64,000 nucleotides of DNA from Gonocerus acuteangulatus (lineage: Eukaryota; Arthropoda; Insecta; Hemiptera; Coreidae). The position numbers and the translations under genes are program-made. The stretch covers positions 27,299,448-27,363,447 of the forward strand of contig OX328124.1 in NCBI GenBank assembly GCA_946811695.1. Reading direction: 5' to 3'. A model generated the notes under the pieces. The model was given only the letters and a program-made list of their open reading frames with translations, was not told the DNA's origin and ran no database searches. Shown piece by piece: positions 12,453-22,557 of the stretch; position 1 is the stretch's first letter; every line of letters starts with the position of its first letter.

Positions 12453-12837
12453 AATAAAGGATATAAGAGGTTACATAAGTATATGTAGATATGACACTAA
12501 ATGATGGTTGGCATATGTTTTGTATAAAAATGAAGATGAATTTAAGGTCACATTCTTGCACCCTGCTGGACCTTTCCCATATTTTATTTCTTGGGATGCC
12601 AGTTAATCATAATGGATGCTCAAAATTTAAATAAATAATGATCTATTGTATAAATTTATTCCTGTTACACCAACTGGAAGAGATTACACAGAGAAAATGA
12701 TACTCAAACAGCAAATGAAGCTTTGCAGGATATGACATAAGCTACTCAGCATTACTTTTCATCTCCTTAAAGTAATTTTGTTAATGAAGGCAAGTAAAAT
12801 TTTGTTTAAGGTTTGTTATTAGGCAATGTTTATTTAT

Positions 12838-13048
12838 TTAAATTTTAACATCCATTATTAATAACTGGGAATTTTAGGACAGGTTATCTATAGGTCACCA
12901 CCCTTTTCTTTCTAGCCAGGATAGGGCTGATGCCTTTTCTTTTTTCTAAAGAAAAGCCACCACCCCATAGTGGGTATCGAACCCACGATCCTTGGCACAG
13001 AGTTTTGAGTGCTCACGCCTTAACACTCATCACCACCGGGCCTTCCAT
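12838..13048 (-). mobile_element. tRNA-derived SINE, GAGGCC family, minus strand
   Basis: Read on the minus strand it starts GGAGGCCCGGTGG, has a B box GGGTTCGATACCC, an AAGAAAAGGCATCAGCCCT body and ends TGGATGTTAAAATTTAAATA. It aligns along its full length with the plus-strand copy at 62744-62950. It sits in the right arm of element B; the left arm near 11975-12000 lacks it, giving an approximate empty site. Confidence 0.88.
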
Positions 13049-13960
13049 TACATCATTAGAAAATATAATGATAATATAAGTTTAATTTAGTACTGATTTA
13101 TTCTATTTTTTAATAAAAGTGCTTTTACTATTATAATTATGATTTCTGATTAATTAACCAATTTTATTTAATAAAAAAAGATTATTTGTAAACATTTTAA
13201 AGATATTTAAAGTTCACTAATGTTGTATTGCAATTGCAAGTACATAACATATTCATATATGATTATGTTTTGTATATCGTGCAAAATATTACTGTCTTAA
13301 AAAAAAAAAAAATTAATAAATGGTTTACCCATTGGAATCCCATCATGAAACTTTAGGAATAAGTTCACCAATTCACTTAGAAAAACATATAAAATTTTGA
13401 AAATTTTTAAAAATACGCTTTTTGAGATATATACAAATAAAATTTTGTTTTTGAATTTGAGAATTTTTTTTTCTCCTTACCTATATGGTGTTGCATATCA
13501 TAAGAATATTCTTACAAAGAGCTTTAAAATAACACCACTCCCAGCTCTCTAGCTTAAATGTAAGAGCCACAATAGCAATTCAAAAATTTCAGGTACCGGA
13601 ATTTTTTCACAATTTTTTCGAAAATTTACATAGCTGTAATTTACAAATCAGTTGATATTTTTCAATAATTTTTGGTATTTTTCTTAGTCTATACAAAGGC
13701 TACCTCCTCACAAAATTTCATTTAAATCTGAGGTGGTAAAAAAAAATCACTGTGTTGATTTGACACGGAATGACCCTGAACTTTATTGCTTAATAACTTT
13801 TTCCCTAGTTGAGAGCGACATTTTTTTTTTAAACGTGTTTTGTGCATCAAAATACCTCATAGAACAACCAGAAAAAAAAAATTGGCGAGGAGGCCCCTTA
13901 ACTTCACAATTACCAATATTATTAACCGATGCTTTTAATATTATTAACATATAGTTTACA

Positions 13961-14092
13961 GAGGCCGATTGGCTATTAGTGCTAAGCCGTTAGCACTACA
14001 TGTTGTAGGTTCGATTCCCACTAGGGGGATGGTGGCTTTTCTTGAGAAAAAAAAAAACAACAGCCCTATCCTGTTATTGGATGAACAATTCG
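13961..14092 (+). mobile_element. tRNA-derived SINE, GAGGCC family, partial
   Basis: Starts GAGGCCGATTGGC, has the B box GGTTCGATTCCCA and the ATGGTGGCTTTTCTTGAG, then ACAGCCCTATCCTG body seen in the 62744 copy, and stops before the usual tail. It lies just outside the right end of element A. Confidence 0.8.
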
Positions 14093-14170
14093 TCTTATTA
14101 TAATATATGTATTTAAATAACATAATAATTACCTAAAGTATGGCAGATTAGGCAATGGAACATGTGCTTA

Positions 14171-14719
14171 GGTAAAACTGAAGGAGAGCGTCCTCAGCAC
14201 CGATTTTTTTCAAATTTTGCTATAATGTATTTGATGCATTAAACACGAATCCGTTAAAAAAAAAAAAGTTGCTCTCAACTAGGAAAGAAGTTATTAAGCA
14301 CTAAAGTTCACTGTTATGGAAGTTATAAAAGTTGGCGTAAGCAGCGTATTAATAAACATGCATTAAGAAGAATGTCTTGGAAGACTTTTGGGCAGACGTG
14401 CTATGCGTTTCCGCTCGCTCAAGAAGATATCAAAACTCTAGTCAATCCAACTCGCTGTTATAGATAGAATTCCGATGTTATGGAGGTTATAAATAGTTTA
14501 TCAACATTTCAAATGAGAGTTCTTTGTTTCCAAATGTTAGATGTCTGCGAAACACGCCAACTTTAACCTCAATAAAAGTGAATTTTAGTGCTTAATAACT
14601 TCTTACCTAGTTGAGAGCAACTTTTTTCTTTAATGGATTCTTGTTTAGTGCATCAAAATACATTATTGTGCAAAATTTGAAAAAAATCCGTGCTGGGGAC
14701 GCTCTCCTTCAGTTTTACC
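14171..14719. mobile_element. Element A2: shorter uninterrupted relative of element A
   Basis: Ends are GGTAAAACTGAAGGAGAGCG and its inverse CGCTCTCCTTCAGTTTTACC. Inside, arms share TTTAGTGCATCAAAATACAT-like and GTTGCTCTCAACTAGG-like blocks with element A. It carries the empty site for element B and the second copy of the conserved A-family core (14389-14472). No clear target duplication (TGTGCTTA versus AAAAAGTC). Confidence 0.8.
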
Positions 14720-15417
14720 AAAAAGTCATATATAAGTTTTGACTTCGGAAAGTGCTAAAAAAACTGTGCTAAACAGGGAATGTGCAGAAATGAATCATTG
14801 TTAGTCTGACTTAATGAAAAATGAACTTAAAGTTTTGTAGGATTTTTCATTGAAAAATTTATCTCTGATTGATACACTATTCAAAAGTGATTAATAAATG
14901 AAGACATTGGTTTGTTTTTAATTTCTTTGTTTAATAAAAAATTACTTGCCAGCCAAAGAAAGTATACTTGTTGTCCCGATCCACCTATCCCCATTTTATC
15001 GACAGACAACCATGCTTAGTTTAACAGCCTGGAATGTTTACCCTTCCTGTGAAATCTCTTTAAATCCTACAACAAAATTCCATATAATGGGCAGATGACG
15101 TTGAAGTTGGTTGGAGGATACTAAATTGAAAACTTTCTCACCATTGGTGCGGTTTTTTACCGCACTCAACATCAACCTAATCCCTAATCCCAGTGAGCTG
15201 CTGGTATACGAAGGGGCTGAGGGCAGCTCCCAACAACATTTTGCTTTTAGAGTCCCAACGATATACATGCACTATCTGCAGCTAGCTGTAATGCAAGGAA
15301 ACATTTGGGGGAAAACTGATCGGCCTGTAAGATTGCCTGAATGGAAGTGGAGGTTTTTAAATAAAATGTAATGTCCTGTAATTAAATTGAAAAACAAAAA
15401 TTGTAGCAAGGCTTTTA
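14720..15417. other. Spacer with no recognised feature
   Basis: A short GC-richer stretch near 15100-15370 is open on both strands but matches no protein family I recognise and has no exon borders I trust. I leave it unannotated. Confidence 0.35.
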
Positions 15418-15797
15418 TAATTTCAGACTAATTAAATAACCCATGTTGTCCATATTTCAAGAAACGTAAAAAAAAAAGTGTCTTTATTTTAATAATGATT
15501 AGGGTGCATTGCAGTGAAATGGCCACAATAGTCATTACAGTTAAGCCATTAATGCAGATCGAAACAGTTATTTTTTTTTTATCAAAAAAGTTAAAAATTA
15601 ACTGTTAAAAAACTTTTATTTTATAAGTTAAAAAATAACTGTTGAAAAACACTTTTATATTATAATTAAAAAAAAACCTTTTATTTAAGAGTAAAGGTTA
15701 TTTAGGAACTCTTTAAAATGAAGTAGATGAAAATAAAAGTTAAATTAATACTTTAATATGGACAACATGGGTTATTTAATTAGTCTGAAATTGTAAA
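15418..15797. repeat. Inverted repeat with about 45-bp arms
   Basis: TTTCAGACTAATTAAATAAC and CCATGTTGTCCATATT in the left arm are mirrored near 15751-15797. The loop repeats the motif AACTGTTRAAAAAC several times. It resembles a small foldback element, but no target duplication was identified. Confidence 0.65.
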
Positions 15798-17379
15798 ACA
15801 TCAAATTTAAACTAAGTAACATCAAATTTACAAGCACATAATCTGAAAATTATAATTGATAAAAAAATAATGAAAAATTATACAGATAATTAGATTGAAA
15901 ATGGCTTATAGCCGAAATGTTTCTACAATAACAAAAATGAAATATAAAATAAATGAAGACTGAATAAGCTGTTACCAACTACATACAACATCTTAGTTTT
16001 CAACTTAGGATCTACACATATAATTAATACTTTTATATTTTTAAATCTGAAATAAAAATTTGAATTATTTTAATCAAGAATTTTAGGGTTTCCTTGGTTT
16101 AAAAATAAGTGAAATGTTCTTTGCTTAAATTTTTTTTTTTTTTTTATTTACTGAAATATTTTTGTTGATACGAAACAAAAAATTGTTGAAAAAAAATTGA
16201 AAAATAACAGTAAAAAAAACTTTTTAAAAAAAAGTTGAAACCCAAAAAGTTATATTCGTACTTTTACTTTTTATAAATGGAAATAAAAGTAAAAGTTTAA
16301 AAAATACTTTTTTAAAATAAAAGCTAACAATTATTTTCGACCCATTATGAGCTTCTGCATTAATGAGCTTATTTCTCTTTCAGGTTTCCTTGGTAATTGT
16401 ATATATCTGTCCTATTGAACAAATTAAACCTGAGGAAAGAAGAAAAAGAAAAAAAAAAAAAGAAAAAAAACAATAAACCACGTCATATAATCTTATCAAG
16501 TTCATTCCTTTATAGTTCTTATAAATTTATTGTGTGAAAAAAAAAGAAGCAGTCCCATTCCAAACCCTGAGGAGCAGATACCCTAGAGATATCTGATTCT
16601 TGAACATACAGCAAGCCAGGAAGATTTATTTTTTGGTAATTTACAAATTATTATAATTAAATAAATTAAAAAAAAAAATTATAAAAATCAAAAAGACAGA
16701 GAATTGGACAACAACACAATGACACTCCCGAAGAGAAGAAATCGTTTTCATTAGACTAAGAATAGGACACACTGCGCTGACCCCTCACTGTTCTTCTGAA
16801 CAACCTCCATCACACAACGTGCAACACTTGCGACACAAAAAACTGAGTTGAAGATATACTTACATACTGCCACAAATTATTATTTTTTAGGGTTCTTTGC
16901 TGGGGAGAATTATTGACGTTAATACAACATTCTCCAGCGGTCGGTTTTTGTGGGTGATATTTCGCAGAAATCCCATTTTGCTTTGTCAGACCATTGTCCA
17001 TGTTTTTAATCAAAAAGAAAAAAAGTCGAAAACATTAAAAAACTTTTTTAACCAACTGAAATAAATTTCCATAATATTGATAAGTATGCTGTTTTTAAAG
17101 CACCCCAAAACATTTCAACAGAAAAATGTATTTTTAAATCAAGAATTTCTCTCACCAAGGTAAGAGCAGCCCTCAGTGTTGGATCACTGAGTTTTATGGG
17201 CGTAACGCCTAAAGTTATAGAACTCATAAATCAATAAAAAATAAAATATAATTTCTAAAGTATATTTTAATTAATATCTAATGTTATGTTAGACTTATAA
17301 TTAGGGAATGGATATTATTGTATTTAACATATTATTTTCTGATTCGTAAATCGTAAGTGTTGATATAATTCAGCACATA
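15798..17379. other. AT-rich spacer, nothing recognised
   Basis: Very AT-rich, with many homopolymer runs. I see no coding exon, SINE box or terminal repeat. The minus-strand frame at 16810-17013 shows no family signature. Confidence 0.35.
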
Positions 17380-17631
17380 TCGTCGCTACAAATGCAAAGT
17401 ATCGAATATGAAAATCACCACTTTTCAGAGTGGAAAAGCATTTATTCATAACTTTTTTTTGGACAGTCAAATATTCGGCAGATTTGACCTTTTGATAGTG
17501 GAATACCTTCCCTTTAATAGAGTGATCTAAGATTCAAGAATTTGCCGTACATAAGTCCAGCAGAAATTAGTAAAGATTGACAATGAAAGATGCATTTTTT
17601 CACATTCGTTACTTTGCATTTGTATCGGCGA
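17380..17631. mobile_element. 252-bp MITE with TA target duplication, copy 1
   Basis: Ends TCGTCGCTACAAATGCAAAG and inverse CTTTGCATTTGTATCGGCGA, flanked by TA on both sides (17378-17379 and 17632-17633). A second 252-bp copy in opposite orientation at 55390-55641 is also flanked by TA. The TA site suggests the Tc1/mariner group. The interior includes GGTCAAATCTGCCGAATATT in inverse form. Confidence 0.85.
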
Positions 17632-17739
17632 TATTAAGTGATGTTAAAACATTTAAACGGTGATGTTGAAGAAATAAACGGAAAACCGAGAAAGAAAATG
17701 ATACTTTACCCATTGAGTCAGGTATGTATATAAACTACA

Positions 17740-18104
17740 TCAATACTAGATACAAAAGGCATGTTGCTAGTGGATAGCATTGCAATCAAGCAGGGAGTAA
17801 TAGAGAAAATTCAGGTTTTAGAAGGAGATACTGGGAATAAAGTTAAAAGACTGTCTTGAGAAAAAACCCTGGGTGGAAAGATATCCAGATTATTGGGGAC
17901 ATCCACAGTGGCAAAACAGCAAGTAGATGTTTAACAGTTGAGTTGAATCCCATGGAGATTGCAGCCTTCAACTACACACCTGTTACTTCAGTGGATGTTG
18001 AAAGATCATTCAGTCGCTTCAAAAATATACTCAGATCAGACCGGCATCATTTCATGTTTGACAATTTAAAAATGTATGTTGTTGCAAACAATTTTCTAAA
18101 ATAA
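17740..18104 (+). pseudogene. hAT transposase C-terminal fragment, frameshifted
   Basis: The second part (about 17856-18104) encodes a typical hAT dimerisation region: KNPGW near its start, then PVTSVDVERSFSRFKNILRS and FDNLKMYVVANN, ending in a stop. In intact hAT transposases this C-terminal region mediates dimerisation needed for excision and integration. The preceding stretch (AIKQGVIEKIQ, LEGDTGNKVKRL) reads in a different frame and ends in a stop at about 17859, so at least one frameshift separates the two parts. The N-terminal zinc finger and the catalytic core are absent. It is a dead relic, possibly of the source of one of the hAT-type MITEs nearby. Family assignment is confident; linkage to any MITE is inference. 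Confidence 0.85.
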
Positions 18105-18373
18105 TGTTCATCTGTAGAAATTTTCAACTTCATTTTTCCCCTTTTATAATGAGTTCCCAATTTGTATGCTTTATTTTTCAATATTTTATAGAGTTTTAGT
18201 CATTTTGTTCTATACATTTTCAACTTTTGTTCTTTCCATTTATAATAACAGAGTTCCTATTTATTATTTATCATTTTATTTCCAATATTTTATTTTGTTT
18301 TAGGTATTTGTTTACTAAATATTTTCATTTTTTTTATTATATATTTCATTATAAATATGTAGTTAAAAATATA

Positions 18374-19069
18374 TGAGGCGTATAGATGCAAAAGCGCTTC
18401 TATCCCATTTTTGGCTTATAACGTTTTATTTCAAATCTGTACCAATCCTACCTACTTGTTATCAAAAATCACCAACGTTATAATATAGAACACTATAATC
18501 AGTGTTGGGCAAAAATTATTCAGAATGATGAATAATGATTAATGAATAAATGTATTATTTCATTCATGAATGAAGAATAATTACTTTTATTCATTATTCG
18601 TTATTCTGTGAATGAAGTTTATGTTTTATTCACAAATTATTCGAATGATCATTCAGAATAAACATGTTTTAGTGAATAACAATAGATTTATTATAATGTT
18701 GGCAACCAGAAATACGTATACATATGTGTGTTTGAGTAGGATTATTCAGTAGACCAACTAGAAATAAATAATAACGAATGATGAATAACTAATAATGAAT
18801 CACGAATAATTCTGTGAATAATTCATGATGTACTGTGTGAATAAGATAATTCAGTGAATTATTCATCATTCACTAAAAATTTATTCGAATGATCATTCGA
18901 ATAATAATTTATTCGAATAATGCCCAACACTGACTATAATATTCAGTATACTGTACATTATAACATTGGTGATTTTCGATACCAAGTACGTACGATTGGT
19001 ACAGATTTGAAAGAAACGATATGAGCCAAAAATGGGATAGAAGCACTTTTGCATCTATACGCCTCATAT
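18374..19069. mobile_element. Palindromic element with ATGAGGCGTATAGATGC ends
   Basis: The left arm ATGAGGCGTATAGATGCAAA, CTTCTATCCCATTTTTGGCT and the right arm inverse form a palindrome of about 255 bp once the hAT MITE at its centre (18500-18932) is removed. The flanks are AT-rich and no target duplication is clear. No coding capacity. Confidence 0.8.
18500..18932. mobile_element. hAT-type MITE inserted at the centre of a palindrome
   Basis: Ends CAGTGTTGGGCA and TGCCCAACACTG, flanked by ACTATAAT on both sides (18492-18499 and 18933-18940). The interior is a degenerate repeat of ATTCATTATTCG-type words. The ends are one base different from element D (11378), so both belong to one hAT-type group. 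Confidence 0.9.
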
Positions 19070-20100
19070 GTAGGAGAAGGTGTTGTACCTTTGACCAAAT
19101 TGTACCGTGTGGCGGTATGTAATTACATTTTATAAATTTTGGTGTAATTAGTGTTTAGTTCCTTCACTAGAGGGCTTGTGTACATACTTTGGATTATTCA
19201 AGTCAAAGAGGAATTTTGCAAATAATACTTATTCATTTCTATCATAAAAATGCAAGTAATTTATTGATAATGTTTTGCCGAAAAATATTTTTTGTGTTAT
19301 GTCTTTGTTGATGGAAATCATTGGTTTTAAATGCCCAATGTTTAAGATCCAATATTTGAAAAAACAAAGTTTAAGCGACAAGTTTACTTGAGAACATAAA
19401 AGTTTGTATAATATTGATAATAGAATACATTGTGGCTAAACTTCCATACCCTACTAATGCTAGTGGATCTGCTTGACAGTTAAAACGTTTATCATTTGGA
19501 GTGGATTTTTCAGCACATAAAGCTGGATAACATACTATCAATAATGGTCCCGTGTCCAGCTACCATAGCATCAGTTAAAAACAGCACAAATTGTTTAGAA
19601 ATATTAGGAAGTGCCGATAATGTTTGGCTCCTTCCATATACTGTTCATTGACATGTATACTTAGGCCAGCACAATTAATTATTGTACTTATAATTGTACA
19701 GATTTTAAATAAACATGGGGGGGGGAAGTTACTATCAATAATAGCTCTTTTATTATGCTTACATGCTTGCCCTGCATAAATTAAACTTACAATTATTTAC
19801 AATGTTACTGAATACATTTTTTTTTTATGCACTGCTGTGTAGTTTTTACGTGGTCAGAGGTACAACAACCCATGGTCAAAGGTACTATATGTTGTAGATT
19901 TGACCACAGTACGATTATTTAAGAAAAATAATAATAAAAAATATTAAATGTAAAGCTAGAACCTTGAAAAAAATATATATGATAAACAATAGAGTACTCA
20001 TTACAATAAAATAAAATAAAAAATAATTCAGCCTTAATATTCAAGCTAAGAAAAATTAAATTTTACAAAGTGTTCAAAGGTACAACGCCTTCCCCCATAT
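19067..20100. mobile_element. TIR element with AAGGYGTTGTACCTTTGA ends
   Basis: The left end ATATGTAGGAGAAGGTGTTG, then TACCTTTGA, is mirrored by TCAAAGGTACAACGCC and TTCCCCCATAT at the right. Related short blocks recur inside near 19850-19900 (AGAGGTACAACAACCCATGG). No intact reading frame; no target duplication identified. Its right end is within about 60 bases of the inferred first exon of the next gene. Confidence 0.7.
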
Positions 20101-20157
20101 ATTTTCAATTTTATTTTACATGAACATCCGTTCCCTACTTATAACATGTATAATGTT

Positions 20158-20337
20158 GCTTTCCTGCTGTGAACGAGAGAGTTCGCTAGAGTCGGGTCAC
20201 TCCCCTGCTGGAGTGTCGGTGCGCCTGCTCGGCTGCTTCATTCGTCAATATACCTCTGTTGGGTCAGGATCTTGGTCGCTCCTTGGTCCTCCCACATCTC
20301 TCGTGTATCTTCTCATCAGAGCATCATCTATCTACAG
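20158..20337 (+). other. Probable 5'UTR exon of a gene beginning here
   Basis: About 180 bases with no ATG, clearly GC-richer than the surroundings, ending in a consensus donor (CTACAG, then GTAAGAAAT at 20338). Two ATGs occur just before it (20147 and 20154). A TATAA-like string lies near 20139. It is read as a non-coding first exon spliced to the signal-peptide exon at 21999, leaving a 1661-base intron. The exon start and the link to the next exon are inferred. Confidence 0.45.
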
Positions 20338-21287
20338 GTAAGAAATAAAAATTATTCATTTAAATGCATTTTATTAGTGTATATTCGTCGAATAGTGATC
20401 TGATTATTTTTGTGTTGAAAATATCTGTAAATTTATTTTTAATAATTTTTGTGAGGGATTGACCGAAATCGAAATCTGTTTTTAAGACTTAATTGTAATA
20501 AAGCGCAATAAAACAATATTTCAATTGTTTAAGAACAATCATTTATATCTGTTTTATTTTTTTTCATATATAATTTTCCAACAAAAATTTCTCTACCTTG
20601 GACCAGATCTTTTTTTTTTTTTTTTTGTAAATTACAAATCTCAGAACACTTATCTCCCTACAGTTCTCTTCACTAAATTAATTTTATTATTTCTATACAT
20701 ATTTTGGTTCAAATATAAATATTAAAAATTTCTAATTCCTTGAGCAAAGTTCTTAAAGAGATGTTCAATTTCTTCAAATCCCGTAATATGGGTTAATTAC
20801 TTTCGGCATAATTTTAAATTAACTATTTAAAAATTGGTTCGTGATAAATTATTGTGAAATATCTTGTCATACCTCACCCCGTTTTTATTATTTAATTCTA
20901 GATTATTGAACAATATATGATCAAACGACATTAAATTTATTTTAAAGAGTTATTAATTATTTTAAGGTGAATTGTAGTTCATGAAATATCAATAAATTGC
21001 ATATAATTATATTTTCCCATTTAAATATCACTGCAAATTAATTGATCATAATTACGTATTAACTGGAAATAATTTTCACCATATGATTGAGCGTTTTAAT
21101 TTATTTAAATTCTATGCAGATATTTCCCGGACAAAGACAAGGAACCAGTGCCCCACCAATATTCCAAATGTATGATATCGGCTCTAAAATTATTAAAAAT
21201 AAAAGATTACATCGAATTTTTAATTCGCAACATTCAAGTTACCTACATCTTTTATTTAAACGTTAATATGTAATAGATATATATTTT

Positions 21288-21540
21288 TTCTTCTAGTGTC
21301 TTCGTTTACTGGTTGAATTCGGCCTCCCTGACCGTCCCTCGGCCAACCCAGCCTTTAATTAATTTAATAATGGGTACCTTGGTTGGTGCTAATGACTCTA
21401 GCAGTCGAAGCAGCCAAGGGGAAAATCAGGCGGCCGGAGCATAGTATTGACCACACTATCTCCCTAGTGTGCCGTATGGTCATGAATCAGATACCTCTAT
21501 AATATCTGCCCCTCAGGGCCCTCGTGGCCTGTTACGGGAC

Positions 21541-21577
<37 letters not shown>
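21288..21577 (+). mobile_element. 5'-truncated Ile-tRNA-type SINE with long T tail
   Basis: Matches the body of the full copy at 34904-35266: TTCTTCTAGTGTCTTCG, GGTTGAATTCGGCCTCCC, CAGCCTTTAATTAATTTAAT, GGTACCTTGG, CCGGAGCATAG, CAGATACCTCTA and TGTTACGGGACTGA, ending in about 30 T. The tRNA head is missing. It lies in the inferred first intron. Confidence 0.85.
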
Positions 21578-21579
<2 letters not shown>

Positions 21580-21794
21580 TATTTAAAAAATATAACGTAA
21601 ATTTTATAAACTTATTATTACATCTTGAGTTTTCATCAGTAACTTCCACTAACAATCAAGTAATCTGTGATTTAATAACACCTATAATATTTTTCGGCCT
21701 CATAAATTTATGCAACGTTAAATGCTTCTCACTTCATTCCCTGGTTACTTCAGGAACACTTAAACTTAATAACTTTTTGAGTGTCTAAAATATG

Positions 21795-21798
<4 letters not shown>

Positions 21799-21846
<48 letters not shown>
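21799..21846. repeat. (AT)n microsatellite
   Basis: An uninterrupted AT dinucleotide run of about 24 units. A shorter one lies at 22172-22201. Confidence 0.95.
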
Positions 21847-21852
<6 letters not shown>

Positions 21853-22082
21853 TTATAGAACCTACGAGTTAAGGAAAAATTGATGTAGGTACCTTATTGA
21901 TTCATAATTTGTTTTATGATTTTTATATTGATGTTATTTCTGTAAGTTTAGGATTACATTTTATACTTTTGTTTCATTTTGTATTGTTTCTATTTCAGGC
22001 ATTATCCGTAGTGCAGTGTAGTGATTTGAGATAGTGACAGTGAGAGTGAGTGTTGTGTAAATTATCGTTTGGCCCATTCGAG

Positions 22083-22125
22083 ATGTGGCCTACCGCTTTC
22101 CTGTTTTTAGCCCTCCTAGCCTCAG
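22083..22125 (+). CDS. Candidate first coding exon, signal-peptide start of a secreted or membrane protein
   Basis: The exon runs from 21999 (after acceptor TATTTCAG) to 22125 (donor CTCAG, then GTATGT). The first ATG in it, at 22083, has G at -3 and opens a frame for MWPTAFLFLALLAS plus the first base of a glycine codon. A short N-terminus followed by a run of Phe/Leu/Ala and small residues is a signal peptide core. The phase-1 intron after it is the usual place and phase for a signal-peptide exon. The 84 upstream exon bases contain no ATG. No later exon was found in the window, so the protein is not identified; a large intron is likely. It could also be a chance combination of splice-like sites, but three agreeing signals make this the second-best host gene here. 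Confidence 0.55.
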
Positions 22126-22164
22126 GTATGTTTATGTTTTAATATTTGTTTTATTAATTATTTA

Positions 22165-22206
<42 letters not shown>

Positions 22207-22306
22207 TATTCTTATAGATGACCCAAAATATCAAAATTCTTTTTTATCCTAGGAGGCATGGGGTCATTATAGCAGTCTTCCTTTATTACACCACTTTATT
22301 TATTGG

Positions 22307-22351
22307 GCCCGACATGTTTCGTGCATCTTTTCTTCGCACCTCTTCAGGGGC
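22307..22351 (-). ncRNA. Hammerhead-ribozyme-like motif, left arm
   Basis: Minus strand order: GCCC (stem I), CTGAAGA (core C3-A9 with N7=A), one extra G, GTGC, loop, GCAC (stem II), GAAA, CATG (two-base-pair palindromic stem III), TC, GGGC (stem I). All invariant core bases are present. The extra base between A9 and stem II departs from the standard fold, so activity is uncertain. Confidence 0.6.
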
Positions 22352-22440
22352 ACTTCTTGCAAGGAAGTCCTCCCGTTACCAGTATTAAGCCGGACTCCAG
22401 AGGGAGTACTTGGTAACGGGAGGACTTCCTTGCAAGAAGT

Positions 22441-22485
22441 GCCCCTGAAGAGGTACGAAGAAAGGATGCACGAAACATGTCGGGC
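22441..22485 (+). ncRNA. Hammerhead-ribozyme-like motif, right arm
   Basis: Same order as the left-arm copy: GCCC, CTGAAGA (22445-22451), stem II, GAAA (22472-22475), CATG, TC, GGGC. Predicted cleavage would follow C22481. Stem II is weaker here because GTGC has become GTAC opposite GCAC. The same extra base follows the core. Confidence 0.55.
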
Positions 22486-22557
22486 CCAATAAATAAAGTG
22501 GTGTAATAAAGGAAGACTGCTTTAATGACCCCATGCCTCCTAGGATAAAAAAGAATA

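Larger units (their letters stand above)
10436..13776. mobile_element. Element B: foldback transposon of the GGGNCATTCC family, copy 2
   Basis: Ends are GGGTCATTCTACGTCAAATC and its inverse ending GACACGGAATGACCC, flanked on both sides by TGAA (10432-10435 and 13777-13780). The arms pair over more than a kilobase, including the blocks about AAATATCAACTGATTT, GCAACACCATATAGGT and CCCATTGGAATCCCATCATG, apart from later insertions. The duplication is confirmed by an uninterrupted relative of the host sequence at 14571-14610, which has a single TGAA at 14579-14582. A 4-bp duplication fits groups such as Sola or Chapaev, but that assignment is inference. No transposase is present. Confidence 0.88.
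9444..13914. mobile_element. Element A: outer foldback transposon hosting a nest of insertions
   Basis: The left end GGTAATTGTGAAGTTCAGGG is mirrored at the right by CCCCTTAACTTCACAATTACC, and both are flanked by AATATTAT (9436-9443 and 13915-13922), an 8-bp candidate target duplication in AT-rich sequence. The arms share the block around CTCATARAACAACCAG and a poly-A/T run followed by GAGAGCGAC or its inverse. A 51-base A run sits in the left arm near 9527. A related, shorter copy lies at 14171-14719. Subtracting element B leaves roughly 1.1 kb. No transposase is visible. Confidence 0.75.
22236..22557. mobile_element. Palindromic element carrying hammerhead-like motifs on both arms
   Basis: Arms of about 145 bases: CTTTTTTATCCTAGGAGGCA at the left and TGCCTCCTAGGATAAAAAAG at the right, with CCTGAAGAGGTRCGAAGAAA, ACGAAACATGTCGGGCCC and CAATAAATAAAGTGGTGTAA in each arm (opposite strands). 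The centre spans about 22382-22410. The layout is like two head-to-head copies of the short terminal unit of a Penelope-like element or retrozyme. Confidence 0.75.
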
